Shown piece by piece: positions 1 to 5,669 of a stretch of DNA of 9,104 nt. The DNA is from Rhodococcus rhodnii (GTDB lineage Bacteria > Actinomycetota > Actinomycetes > Mycobacteriales > Pseudonocardiaceae), in assembly GCA_000720375.1 (NCBI GenBank), contig JOAA01000079.1:1-9104 (forward strand), given 5' to 3'. Positions within the stretch are counted from its first letter, which is position 1, and the number at the start of each line of letters is the position of its first letter. A program made the position numbers and the translations under genes. The notes beneath the pieces were generated by a model. It was not told where the DNA came from, did not search any database, and was given only the letters and a program-made list of their open reading frames with translations.

Positions 1-92
1 CGCCCGGTCCCATTCCGAACCCGGAAGCTAAGCTCTTCAGCGCCGATGGTACTGCACTGGGTACGGTGTGGGAGAGTAGGTCGCCGCGGTAA
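1..92 (+). rRNA. rrf: 5S ribosomal RNA, 3' part (5' end outside window)
   Basis: The first 90 or so bases match the conserved 3' two-thirds of bacterial 5S rRNA. The landmarks are CCCATTCCGAACCCGGAAG near the start, CGCCGATGGTACTGC in the middle and GTGTGGGAGAGTAGG before the closing helix. The gene begins before the window, and its 3' end is set at about 92 by the helix strand CGCCGCGGTAAT, so that end is good to a few bases. 5S is normally last in a 16S-23S-5S operon, so the window most likely starts at the tail of an rrn operon read on the plus strand. A strong hairpin follows at 101-132. Confidence 0.95.
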
Positions 93-100
93 TATTCTTC

Positions 101-132
101 GAAAGGCCCCACAGGCAACTGTGGGGCCTTTC
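101..132 (+). terminator. rrn operon terminator hairpin
   Basis: A perfect 14-bp inverted repeat, GAAAGGCCCCACAG / CTGTGGGGCCTTTC, with a 4-base loop (GCAA). It starts about 9 bases after the end of 5S rRNA. The descending arm ends in TTTC, not a long T tract, which is common for actinobacterial terminators. Because the stem is symmetrical it could also stop transcription arriving on the minus strand from the amidase gene. Confidence 0.85.
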
Positions 133-139
133 ACATGTT

Positions 140-216
140 GTGTCCACCTTTCGCGCACCCTGAAATTCCCCACGTTGCCATGTGCGGCGATTTCAGTGTG
201 CTGGAATGGTGGACAC
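140..216. repeat. Nested inverted repeat (possible terminator of the amidase gene)
   Basis: Three pairs of arms are nested symmetrically: GTGTCCACC (140-148) with GGTGGACAC (208-216); GCAC (155-158) with GTGC (198-201); and CTGAAAT (160-166) with ATTTCAG (190-196). They are separated by a 6x6 internal loop and a single mismatch, giving 20 base pairs around a 23-base centre. It lies 20 bases beyond the stop codon of the minus-strand amidase and just after the rrn terminator. The simplest reading is a 3' mRNA structure or terminator for the amidase transcript. No T tract follows on either strand. Confidence 0.5.
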
Positions 217-236
217 GGCTTCCGGTGTGGACCTGG

Positions 237-812
237 TCAGTTGTTGATCAGTCTCATGTACCTGGTCCAGTCCCACAGCGGACCTGGATCCGTGTGAGTC
301 GCGCCAGGTACTTCGTTGTGGCCGATGATGTGGCCGCGATCCCGGGGAATCCCGTACTTGGCGCAGATGTGCCGGACAAGCGCCGCGGACGCCGTGTACA
401 TCTGCGTGGTGAACCACTGGGACTGGTCGACCCAGCCTTCGTGCTCGATGCCGATGCTGCGGGTGTTGTAGTTCCAGTTGCCGGCGTGCCAGCCGACGTC
501 CTTCTCGCGGACGAGCTGCGCGATGTGGCCGTCACCGGAGCGCACCAGGTAGTGCGACGAGACCTTCCGCGCCGGGTTTTGGAAGATCGCGATCGCGTCC
601 GCGTAGTACTCCTGGGTCACGTGAATGACCACGACGTTGATCGGATACGTCGACGGGCGGTTCGACACGGTGTAGTTCGACGGGCTGGCTGGAATCCATT
701 CTGCGCCGGGATAGTCGACAGCAGGGGCCGCCGACGCAGGGGTGGCCAACGAGGCGCCGGCTGCCAATGCCCCGGCGCCCGCCAGCATGAGATTTCGGCG
801 GGAGATGTTCAT
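237..812 (-). CDS. Tat-exported N-acetylmuramoyl-L-alanine amidase (Amidase_2 / PGRP fold)
   Basis: A 191-residue zinc amidase predicted to cut the bond between MurNAc and L-alanine in peptidoglycan, outside the membrane. Residues 4-9 (SRRNLM) followed by a small hydrophobic, Ala/Gly-rich stretch form a twin-arginine signal, with a likely cleavage site after Ala28 (A-S-A motif). The rest is one Amidase_2 domain. VVIH gives His64, GHNEVPG gives His165 and HTDPGP gives Asp175, the three expected zinc ligands by analogy with AmpD. Glu123 (SIGIEHEG) and His173 fit the positions of the AmpD catalytic Glu and Lys. There is no separate wall-binding domain. The ATG start is set by the signal peptide; no good Shine-Dalgarno precedes it. 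It lies 33 bases after the hydrolase-like gene on the same strand, with no hairpin seen between them, so the two may be co-transcribed. A TTGACA hexamer at 844-849 lacks a convincing -10 partner. Wall turnover and a secreted lytic function are both possible. Confidence 0.9.
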   Translation of the reverse strand: MNISRRNLMLAGAGALAAGASLATPASAAPAVDYPGAEWIPASPSNYTVSNRPSTYPINVVVIHVTQEYYADAIAIFQNPARKVSSHYLVRSGDGHIAQLVREKDVGWHAGNWNYNTRSIGIEHEGWVDQSQWFTTQMYTASAALVRHICAKYGIPRDRGHIIGHNEVPGATHTDPGPLWDWTRYMRLINN

Positions 813-845
813 GAGTGGAACTTTGACCCCGCCTCGACACCTATG

Positions 846-1784
846 TCAATCGTTTCCCAATAGCTTTAACTGATGGTTGGTTGCCAACCAAGTTTGGAAG
901 ATCGACGCGACATAGTCGGGTTGCTCGGCGTGCGGGTAATACCCGGCGCCCAGCACCATCTTCACCACCGTCGGCCCGCCGAGGCGGTTGGCCACGTATT
1001 GCGCTTCGGTTTCCGGGCTCACGTTGGAAAACGCCGGATCCGCGTCGCCGACCGTGATCAGCACCGGACACGTTACGTGCGGCATCGCGATCTCGCAGCA
1101 CTGAGTTCCCGGCCGCAACATCGCCCGCACGGCGTCGTAGCGCCCAGGCTCGGCCAGATTCGCCGCCACGGCCCGTTTGCGGGCCTCGAAGTCCACTGGC
1201 TTTTCTGGGCCCCACAGCCACGGCCAAGCGCGGTTCCACAGAAAACGGCCTATCCGTGGCCTGCTGATCAACCACCGACCGGCTGCGGCGATGTAATTCG
1301 CCGCGTGCTCACGCATGCGCTGTCCGGTCAGCAACAGGCCCACGACAAGGTCCGGGTGATTGGCTGCCGCCACCACGGCCGCGCCCGCGCTGTAATCGCA
1401 CCCCACCAATACGGCGGGTCCCGCGTCCAACGCCTGGACCAACGCGATCATGTCGCCGGCGATGTCCGAGTCGGTGTAGGACGGCCAGTGCGCCGAGGAC
1501 TCGCCAAGCCCGCGTATGTCCATTGTGGCCACCGTGAAGCCCGCAGCGACGAGCCGAGTGGCCAGCTCGTTGTACGTCGCGCGAATGTCCGCCAGTCCGG
1601 GGGCGCAGACCACCAACGGCCCCTGGCCTTCTATGTCATAGGCCAGACGACCGCCTGGTATGTCCAGAAACTGTGTGGCCGCCACCCGGCTGCCTCTCGT
1701 GAAGGGCTGATGCTGCCCATAAACCAACGGCATAAGCGCGGCCAATGTCAATAAGGTTCTCACGCCCCGCAACATGATCGACAC
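846..1784 (-). CDS. Alpha/beta-hydrolase-fold protein with altered catalytic residues
   Basis: A 312-residue protein with the full layout of the alpha/beta hydrolase fold. A hydrophobic N-terminus (about 5-22) could be a signal peptide or anchor. The first strands contain GGRLAYDIEGQGPLVV and the DIRGLGESS loop. The nucleophile elbow is at 126-134 (LVGCDYSAG), the cap covers about 155-235, and the acid-strand motif GDADP is at 246-250. Compared with actinobacterial relatives as I remember them (HGMG, GHSFSGG, GAGHYPH), three sites differ. The oxyanion-motif His is Pro62, the nucleophile position is Asp130 (GAT, 1395-1397) and the catalytic-His position is Tyr282 (TAT, 939-941). An Asp nucleophile occurs in haloalkane dehalogenases and epoxide hydrolases, but those keep the His. 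It may therefore be a non-catalytic member, or use His285 instead. The GTG at 1784 lacks a Shine-Dalgarno; ATG at 1775 is an alternative start. No specific function is assigned. Confidence 0.85.
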   Translation of the reverse strand: MSIMLRGVRTLLTLAALMPLVYGQHQPFTRGSRVAATQFLDIPGGRLAYDIEGQGPLVVCAPGLADIRATYNELATRLVAAGFTVATMDIRGLGESSAHWPSYTDSDIAGDMIALVQALDAGPAVLVGCDYSAGAAVVAAANHPDLVVGLLLTGQRMREHAANYIAAAGRWLISRPRIGRFLWNRAWPWLWGPEKPVDFEARKRAVAANLAEPGRYDAVRAMLRPGTQCCEIAMPHVTCPVLITVGDADPAFSNVSPETEAQYVANRLGGPTVVKMVLGAGYYPHAEQPDYVASIFQTWLATNHQLKLLGND

Positions 1785-1797
1785 GTGTTGCTACCGA

Positions 1798-1827
1798 AGG
1801 CTACCGAGTCGGTGACGGACCGTTCAA
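1798..1827 (-). promoter_or_regulatory. Possible promoter of the hydrolase-like gene
   Basis: On the minus strand TTGAAC (1822-1827) and TAGCCT (1798-1803) are 18 bases apart, resembling -35 and TANNNT -10 elements. A start about 7 bases after the -10 would fall near 1791, only some 7 bases before the GTG at 1784. That would fit the absence of a Shine-Dalgarno there (near-leaderless mRNA). The match is modest and was chosen by eye. Confidence 0.3.
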
Positions 1828-1833
1828 CACCAG

Positions 1834-1871
1834 AACTCCCCGGTATGCGACTGGTGGCATACCGGGGAGTT
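1834..1871 (-). terminator. Terminator hairpin after lsr2
   Basis: A perfect 15-bp inverted repeat, AACTCCCCGGTATGC (1834-1848) and GCATACCGGGGAGTT (1857-1871), with an 8-base loop. It begins 28 bases beyond the lsr2 stop codon. On the minus strand the stem is followed by TTCTGG, and on the plus strand by TT, so a T tract is short either way. It separates lsr2 from the hydrolase-like gene and implies that the latter has its own promoter. Confidence 0.8.
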
Positions 1872-1899
1872 TTCGCCAGCTTTGCGAGGTGGCCGGGGT

Positions 1900-2250
1900 T
1901 CAGCCGCCGTGGGCTTCCTTGAACTCGACCACGAGCGCGTGCGGCAGCCTGCCACGCTCGGCAACGGTCTTGCCCTGGGAACGGGCCCACTCGCGGATCG
2001 CTTGATTCTGCGCGGCGTCTTCGGCCGACTTCTTTCCGCCCGCGTCGCCGCCAGGGGCCAGTCGCTGCTTGCGTCCGCCGATTCGGCGCGCGGCCGCGAC
2101 ATAAGGTTCGAGAGAGTCCCGCAGCCTGGTCGCATTCTCTTCAGAGAGATCGATCTGGAACTCGACGCCGTCGAGCGTGAACGCGACCGTCTCGCTGGCT
2201 ATTCCGCCATCCAGGTCGTCGACGAGCTCGACGACGGTCTTCTGTGCCAC
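1900..2250 (-). CDS. lsr2: Lsr2 family nucleoid-associated protein (xenogeneic silencer)
   Basis: A 116-residue DNA-bridging protein of the Lsr2 family, the actinobacterial counterpart of H-NS, which binds AT-rich DNA and silences genes. The N-terminal oligomerisation domain (about 1-55) has the typical LVDDLDG, ETVAFTLDGVEFQIDLS and ENATRLR segments and the YVAAARRIGGR end. A linker (about 60-78) precedes the C-terminal DNA-binding domain. That domain carries IREWAR (85-90) and the AT-hook-like Arg-Gly-Arg at 99-101 followed by LP, as in M. tuberculosis Lsr2. Length agrees with the family (about 112). The start is a GTG with GGAGG (complement at 2255-2259) four bases upstream. The gene has its own terminator. 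Its neighbours are not the lysS/clpC genes that flank lsr2 in mycobacteria, so this may be a paralogue rather than the principal copy; many actinomycetes carry several. Confidence 0.95.
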   Translation of the reverse strand: MAQKTVVELVDDLDGGIASETVAFTLDGVEFQIDLSEENATRLRDSLEPYVAAARRIGGRKQRLAPGGDAGGKKSAEDAAQNQAIREWARSQGKTVAERGRLPHALVVEFKEAHGG

Positions 2251-2521
2251 GGTTCCTCCGTGTGGTGAGTTTCGGTGTAGCCCCAGCCTGAGTCAATGAT
2301 AACCACGCCGATGCCACCGAAATAAACCTGTCCGGCATTTTCTTCGGTCTTTTCTCCACGAGTTACCCGGATGACCTCGCGTGACCTGGGGGATCCTTTT
2401 CCTACGCTGGCGGACTGGTACCCGCTCTTAGCACATTGCCATACCCGAGCGGTACGACTGGACGAACCAGTCAGGGGTTCAGCCGACGCTTGATCGGGTT
2501 GACAACGTGGCCATTTGGCCA
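2251..2521 (-). promoter_or_regulatory. Intergenic region upstream of lsr2
   Basis: 271 bases between the stop of the membrane-anchored protein and the lsr2 start. Just past that stop (2508-2521) is TGGCCA-TT-TGGCCA, and at 2456-2472 a 6-bp hairpin GACTGG/CCAGTC with a 5-base loop; either could be a weak 3' end structure. The part nearest lsr2 (about 2293-2360) is visibly richer in A and T than the surroundings, with runs such as TTTTCTTC on the plus strand, and could be an Lsr2 autoregulatory target. I could not pick a convincing -35/-10 pair. Confidence 0.4.
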
Positions 2522-3811
2522 TTAAGCAGGCAGGTTCAGTGATCTGGTCGCGGCGGCCAGCAGTGCCGGATCATCCGGTGTGGTTGCCTTGTTCAACCAG
2601 ATCACCTGAACAATCCGGACGACCGAGCCGGTCTGCTTTGCCTGATATGCCGCCGAGTCGAAGATCGGCTTGCGGCCGTCCGGCCAGGGAGTTCCCTGCG
2701 CCGCCGGATCCGTGATGCTGCCGGTACCAGGGGCGATCGCGAGTTTCAAGAACGCTTCCGCCGTCGCCACATCCTGGAATGTGAGATCAGCGACGAGTAC
2801 CGCGATTGCCTCATTACCCGCAGTGCTCTCATAGCGTGATCGCGTGAGCGAGGCGCACCGGTTCGCTTGGAGCCAAACTTGCATATCGCCGAATGCCCGA
2901 GCAGGGCAGTCGGTGTCCTCGACCTTGCCTTTCGGGGTGTAAGCGACACCGTCGACGACTTGGCTGGCTTGTTGCGCCACGCTGACCGATGTCTTCGGCC
3001 CTTCGGTGGCCTGTGGTTCGTCGCCCGCGGCCGCAATCGCGACGATGATCCCGGTGATGATCAGAAGACCGACCAACAAAACCGCGGTTACCGGTAACCA
3101 GCCCAACCGTTTTGTCACCGGCTTCGGTGCGGCCGGCTGGCGGGGCGCCTGCTCGGTCACCCGGGGAATGAGCAGCGTGCTCGCGGCGGCGAGGCCGGCA
3201 CCCGCCGATTCGGTAAAGCCCTCGCTCGCCAGCTCCTCATCGCTGAACGGCGGTTGTTTCGGCGCCAACGCGGCGAGAATGGCATTGGCTCGACGCGGCG
3301 AGACGCGTCCCTCATAGACGGCCAATTCCCGGGCGGCGGTCAACAACGTGGTCGGCTCGGGATGGAGGATGCGAATACCGCGGGCCAGATCGGTGGTCGG
3401 CTGCGTCACCCGGGAGACGTACGGCCCGACCGCGATGACCGTTCCCACGAGCATCGGCTCAGCACCCTGGGCCTGGAGGCGGGTGACGACCGCGGTGGCG
3501 GCCTGAACGGCCTCGGAAGCCGGGTTCACCGCGCCATCGGCGCGTACCAACGGCCATCCGTCGACTTTCCATTGGCCGTTGACCGGGGCGTCGAGGCGCA
3601 TTGCCGGGTCAGGCAGGTCGACACCGACGATGACGAGCAGGCCGCGAGGCAGGATGACGATCGCGTCGACCGGCTCGGGGCAGTCCGGCGGCTGGCAGCC
3701 GATCAGGCCGATCCCGCCGACGACGCCTTCACCACGTCCCCACGACGCGAGCGCCGCTCGGACGTCGACACCAACCGTGGAGGTCTCGTCGCCCAGCCGG
3801 ATTAGCCGCAT
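2522..3811 (-). CDS. Single-pass membrane protein with NERD-like cytoplasmic domain, function unknown
   Basis: A 429-residue protein that I do not recognise by name. The start is the ATG at 3811: AGGGGGAAGG lies just upstream at good spacing, and translation farther upstream looks non-coding. Residues 1-185 form an alpha/beta domain whose core, VDAIVILPRGLLVIVGVD (48-65), resembles the nuclease-related NERD/PD-(D/E)xK core. The usual acidic-x-Lys pair is Val62-Gly63-Val64, so a nuclease activity is unlikely. A Pro/Ala-rich linker (215-232) leads to one transmembrane helix (about 238-262). The C-terminal 165 residues should lie outside the cell and contain Cys302 and Cys319, a possible disulfide. 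By the positive-inside rule (KPVTKR before the helix, DE after it) the N-terminus is cytoplasmic. This layout would suit a sensor or scaffold, but that is inference. It is the first minus-strand gene left of the divergent region 3812-4138. Confidence 0.8.
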   Translation of the reverse strand: MRLIRLGDETSTVGVDVRAALASWGRGEGVVGGIGLIGCQPPDCPEPVDAIVILPRGLLVIVGVDLPDPAMRLDAPVNGQWKVDGWPLVRADGAVNPASEAVQAATAVVTRLQAQGAEPMLVGTVIAVGPYVSRVTQPTTDLARGIRILHPEPTTLLTAARELAVYEGRVSPRRANAILAALAPKQPPFSDEELASEGFTESAGAGLAAASTLLIPRVTEQAPRQPAAPKPVTKRLGWLPVTAVLLVGLLIITGIIVAIAAAGDEPQATEGPKTSVSVAQQASQVVDGVAYTPKGKVEDTDCPARAFGDMQVWLQANRCASLTRSRYESTAGNEAIAVLVADLTFQDVATAEAFLKLAIAPGTGSITDPAAQGTPWPDGRKPIFDSAAYQAKQTGSVVRIVQVIWLNKATTPDDPALLAAATRSLNLPA

Positions 3812-4138
3812 GGCACCTTCCCCCTGTCCAACTTCGCGCGTGCCACCGTATCCCCGCGCGGCCATGGGATCCGAATCGAGGGACAGCCCAGTGGGCGGCG
3901 CCACACCGACAACATGTATCCGATGGTGAATAAGTGCCGCTAGGGGCGACACGCCGGAGCGACACGCCGAAAATACCAGCCGATCGGAGTGACAGGTGTG
4001 CCATCTGATCGTTCCTGTGGCGAAATTGCACAGTGAGGAGGCAGAATAGGCGCCGGGTCGACTTGTACCCACGATGGACCGCACGCTTCGCGAGGTCGTA
4101 GGGGAAGACGTTTCCTCGTCGAGTAGCGGAGGTCAGCA
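3812..4138. promoter_or_regulatory. Divergent intergenic region
   Basis: 327 bases between two genes read away from each other, so it should hold both promoters. I saw no -35/-10 pair good enough to place on either strand. It contains the direct repeat at 3946-3969 and both ribosome-binding sites: AGGGGGAAGG on the minus strand next to 3811, and GGAGG at 4128-4132 on the plus strand six bases before the GTG at 4139. No convincing gene lies within it. Confidence 0.5.
3946..3969. repeat. Short direct repeat GCGACACGCCG x2
   Basis: Two identical 11-base copies (3946-3956 and 3959-3969) separated by GA, giving a 13-base period, within a divergent promoter region. A regulator binding as a tandem dimer could use such a site; it could also be chance in GC-rich DNA. 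Confidence 0.4.
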
Positions 4139-4642
4139 GTGAGCACAAGTGGCAGCACCCGTGGCGTGGTGTACGTCCACTCGTCGCCGTCTGCGGTTTG
4201 TCCGCACGTCGAGTGGGCGATTTCGGGCACCCTCGGTGTCCGGGCCGAGCTGAAGTGGACCGCCCAACCGGCGGCCGCTGGTCAGCTGCGGTCCGAATGT
4301 TCGTGGACCGGCGCCGCAGGCACTGGCGCCAAGCTGGTCCAGGCTCTGCGGGCGTGGCCGATGATCAGGTTCGAGGTCACCGAGGAGCCGAGCGCCGGGG
4401 TGGACGGCGAGCGGTTCTGTTTCGCACCCGGCCTGGGGCTGTGGCGCGCCAAGACATCGGCGAACGGCGACATCGTTGTCGGCGAGGACCAACTGCGCGC
4501 GGTCGCGGCGGCAAGCCGCGGCGGCGAGTCGTTCGTGCACAAGGTCAACGAGATGCTGGGCTCGTCGTGGGACGAGGCACTGGAGCCGTTCCGTCGCGCG
4601 GGTGACGGCGCGCCGGTGACCTGGCTCCACCGCGTCGGCTGA
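4139..4642 (+). CDS. DUF3145 family protein
   Basis: A 167-residue protein of the DUF3145 family, which is widespread in Actinobacteria and, to my knowledge, has no assigned biochemical role. The family signature is clear: RGVVYVHSSPSAVCPHVEWA near the N-terminus (8-27), LKWTAQPAAAGQ (38-49), TGAKLVQALRAW (62-73) and RFEVTEEPSAGVDGERF (77-93). The length is as expected. It has no signal peptide or membrane segment, so it should be cytoplasmic. The start is the GTG at 4139, with GGAGG at 4128-4132. The next gene begins 19 bases after its stop on the same strand, so the two are probably one transcript. Confidence 0.9.
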   Translation: MSTSGSTRGVVYVHSSPSAVCPHVEWAISGTLGVRAELKWTAQPAAAGQLRSECSWTGAAGTGAKLVQALRAWPMIRFEVTEEPSAGVDGERFCFAPGLGLWRAKTSANGDIVVGEDQLRAVAAASRGGESFVHKVNEMLGSSWDEALEPFRRAGDGAPVTWLHRVG

Positions 4643-4661
4643 TTCGTGGCACGCTCGTACT

Positions 4662-5270
4662 GTGCAACAAGTCAGGGGGCACCGCGGACCACGGTTATGG
4701 GTGGTCGCACTGGCCGTCGCCATCGTCGCGGCGGCAGGGGGTTTCGTCGCGCGTGAGGTGTACCGCCAACCGCAGACGCGTACGACCGTGCAAGAAATAC
4801 CGGCGCAACCGAGCACGCAGGTCCCGCTGGAAGACCAACCCGGCTCCGGCCAGGTGAAGGCGACGCAGGACGCCTTCGAGCATCCGCTCGCCAACGCGAT
4901 CTGGCCGATGCTGCAGGCGCACTTCGACTCGATCAACGCGAAGGACTACGACAAGTGGCGGACCACGGTCACCAAGGCCAGGGCCGCCGGGTTCGAGCGC
5001 AACGCCTGGCAAAGCGACTACAAGACGACCAAAGACGGCAGCATCCTGATGCACCGGATCGACACGGCGCCCGACCGCAAGATCCGTGTGCTGATCAGCT
5101 TCACGAGCACCCAGTCCATCGATGACGCCCCGCCCGAGCTGCGCGAGCCGTGCATCCGCTGGCACATCGTCCTCCCGCTGACCAAGGAGGACAACAAGTG
5201 GAAGATCGACGTCGGCACCGAGGGCGCCTCACCGCGCCACGAGAAATGCGGCGCCGAAACCACCAACTAG
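4662..5270 (+). CDS. Membrane-anchored protein with NTF2-like-looking extracellular domain
   Basis: A 202-residue protein not recognised as a named family. A short basic N-terminus (residues 1-11) is followed by one transmembrane helix (about 12-30) and a Pro/Gln/Thr-rich linker (35-65). A soluble domain from about 70 to 200 should lie outside the membrane. The pattern FEHPLANAIWPMLQAHFDSINAKDYDKW, then a strand-rich second half with IRVLISFTS and NKWKID, is like NTF2/SnoaL-type folds that begin with helices around a small pocket. This is a fold impression only. Cys164 and Cys196 could form a disulfide. The GTG start at 4662 lacks a good Shine-Dalgarno, so coupling to the DUF3145 gene 19 bases upstream is likely. 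No catalytic motif was found. Confidence 0.8.
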   Translation: MQQVRGHRGPRLWVVALAVAIVAAAGGFVAREVYRQPQTRTTVQEIPAQPSTQVPLEDQPGSGQVKATQDAFEHPLANAIWPMLQAHFDSINAKDYDKWRTTVTKARAAGFERNAWQSDYKTTKDGSILMHRIDTAPDRKIRVLISFTSTQSIDDAPPELREPCIRWHIVLPLTKEDNKWKIDVGTEGASPRHEKCGAETTN

Positions 5271-5326
5271 GCCAGCCCAGCAGCTCGGCTTCGCCCTGGC
5301 AGCGCTCCCAGCCACGCCCATTCCCC

Positions 5327-5385
5327 TCCCCGCCCGCAAGGGGGACCCCTGATTTCAGGCTATTGCAGGGAAGAGGGGGCGGGGA
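5327..5385. terminator. GC-rich inverted repeat, possible bidirectional terminator
   Basis: Outer arms TCCCCGCCC (5327-5335) and GGGCGGGGA (5377-5385) are perfectly complementary. They enclose a smaller hairpin CCTGA-TT-TCAGG (5348-5359) and a GCAA/TTGC pair (5336-5339 / 5363-5366). It is 57 bases past the stop at 5270 and before the convergent operon end, a place where a terminator is expected. No T tract is seen, and the 41-base outer loop makes folding uncertain. Confidence 0.35.
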
Positions 5386-5404
5386 AGATCGGCGCAGATG
5401 GGCC

Positions 5405-5413
5405 TGTGGACAA
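5405..5413 (-). promoter_or_regulatory. DnaA-box match (TTGTCCACA)
   Basis: TGTGGACAA on the plus strand is TTGTCCACA on the minus strand, an exact match to the DnaA box form preferred in Streptomyces and mycobacteria. It lies just upstream of tandem repeat unit 1. Actual binding is inferred only. Confidence 0.45.
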
Positions 5414-5420
5414 CTGCGGC

Positions 5421-5505
5421 GTGTGGATAACCCAGGCTCAGTGGATCTCCGTGGCACGGATGTGTCAGCGGTTGTCGATAGGCTGGATTCCGGGGGCCGG
5501 AGGCT
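5421..5505. repeat. Tandem repeat unit 1 (85 bp)
   Basis: Begins GTGTGGATAACCC and ends GGGGGCCGGAGGCT. Its first 84 bases match unit 3 at 77 positions with no gaps when counted by hand. Confidence 0.85.
5422..5430 (-). promoter_or_regulatory. DnaA-box match (TTATCCACA), in unit 1
   Basis: TGTGGATAA on the plus strand is an exact reverse complement of the TTATCCACA consensus. It occupies the first bases of repeat unit 1, nine bases after the neighbouring TTGTCCACA match. Confidence 0.45.
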
Positions 5506-5580
5506 GTGCGGACCGCCCGCCAGGTTGGTAGTGGCGCAGGTGTCGGCGGTCGTGGATGGGCCGGTTTCGGGCCGGAGGCT
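5506..5580. repeat. Tandem repeat unit 2, degenerate (75 bp)
   Basis: Abuts units 1 and 3. Its last 40 bases (from TGTCGGCGG to GGAGGCT) align with the end of unit 1 with six mismatches and one 3-base gap; the first half is much more diverged. The position corresponding to the DnaA box reads TGCGGACCG and no longer matches. Confidence 0.65.
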
Positions 5581-5664
5581 GTGTGGATAACCCGGGCTCA
5601 GTGGATCTTCGTGGCACGGCTGTGTCGGCCGTCGTCGATAGGCTGGATTTCGGGGGCCGGAGGC
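5581..5664. repeat. Tandem repeat unit 3 (84 bp)
   Basis: Near-identical to unit 1 (77 of 84) and exactly 160 bases from it. It ends six bases before the stop codon of the nucleoside phosphorylase gene, which is read from the other side. Confidence 0.85.
5582..5590 (-). promoter_or_regulatory. DnaA-box match (TTATCCACA), in unit 3
   Basis: Same exact 9-mer and same position in the repeat as in unit 1. Conservation here while unit 2 has lost it may reflect function or simply a recent copying of the whole unit. Confidence 0.45.
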
Positions 5665-5669
5665 CGCGC

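Larger units (their letters stand above)
5271..5669. other. Non-coding gap between convergent genes with hairpin, tandem repeats and DnaA-box matches
   Basis: About 400 bases between a plus-strand gene ending at 5270 and the minus-strand operon ending at 5670. Contents are a GC-rich inverted repeat (5327-5385), three exact DnaA-box-like 9-mers (5405-5590) and a three-unit tandem repeat (5421-5664). Open frames cross it, but they run through the repeats in different frames because the 160-base offset of units 1 and 3 is not a multiple of three. They have no ribosome-binding sites, so I treat them as non-coding. Confidence 0.7.

Noticed and set aside
844..849. TTGACA as promoter of the amidase
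   Set aside because: A perfect -35 hexamer on the minus strand, but nothing resembling TANNNT lies 16-19 bases downstream.
135..863. Long plus-strand open frame opposite the amidase
   Set aside because: It overlaps the rrn terminator region and mirrors the amidase third-codon bias; the protein is Arg/Val-rich with no motif and there is no ribosome-binding site.
873..1754. 293-codon plus-strand open frame opposite the hydrolase-like gene
   Set aside because: High-GC shadow of the real gene; the translation has no recognisable domain, while the minus strand shows a clear hydrolase fold.
2455..2473. tRNA T-arm-like hairpin
   Set aside because: A 5-6 bp stem with a 5-7 base loop exists, but the loop lacks the TTCRA consensus and no acceptor or anticodon arms can be built around it.
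3812..4084. N-terminal extension of the membrane protein to position 4084
   Set aside because: The extra 91 residues look like random translation, and the ATG at 3811 has a strong Shine-Dalgarno immediately upstream.
5421..5664. CRISPR array
   Set aside because: Units are 75-85 bp, directly adjacent, with no unique spacers, and there are no cas genes.
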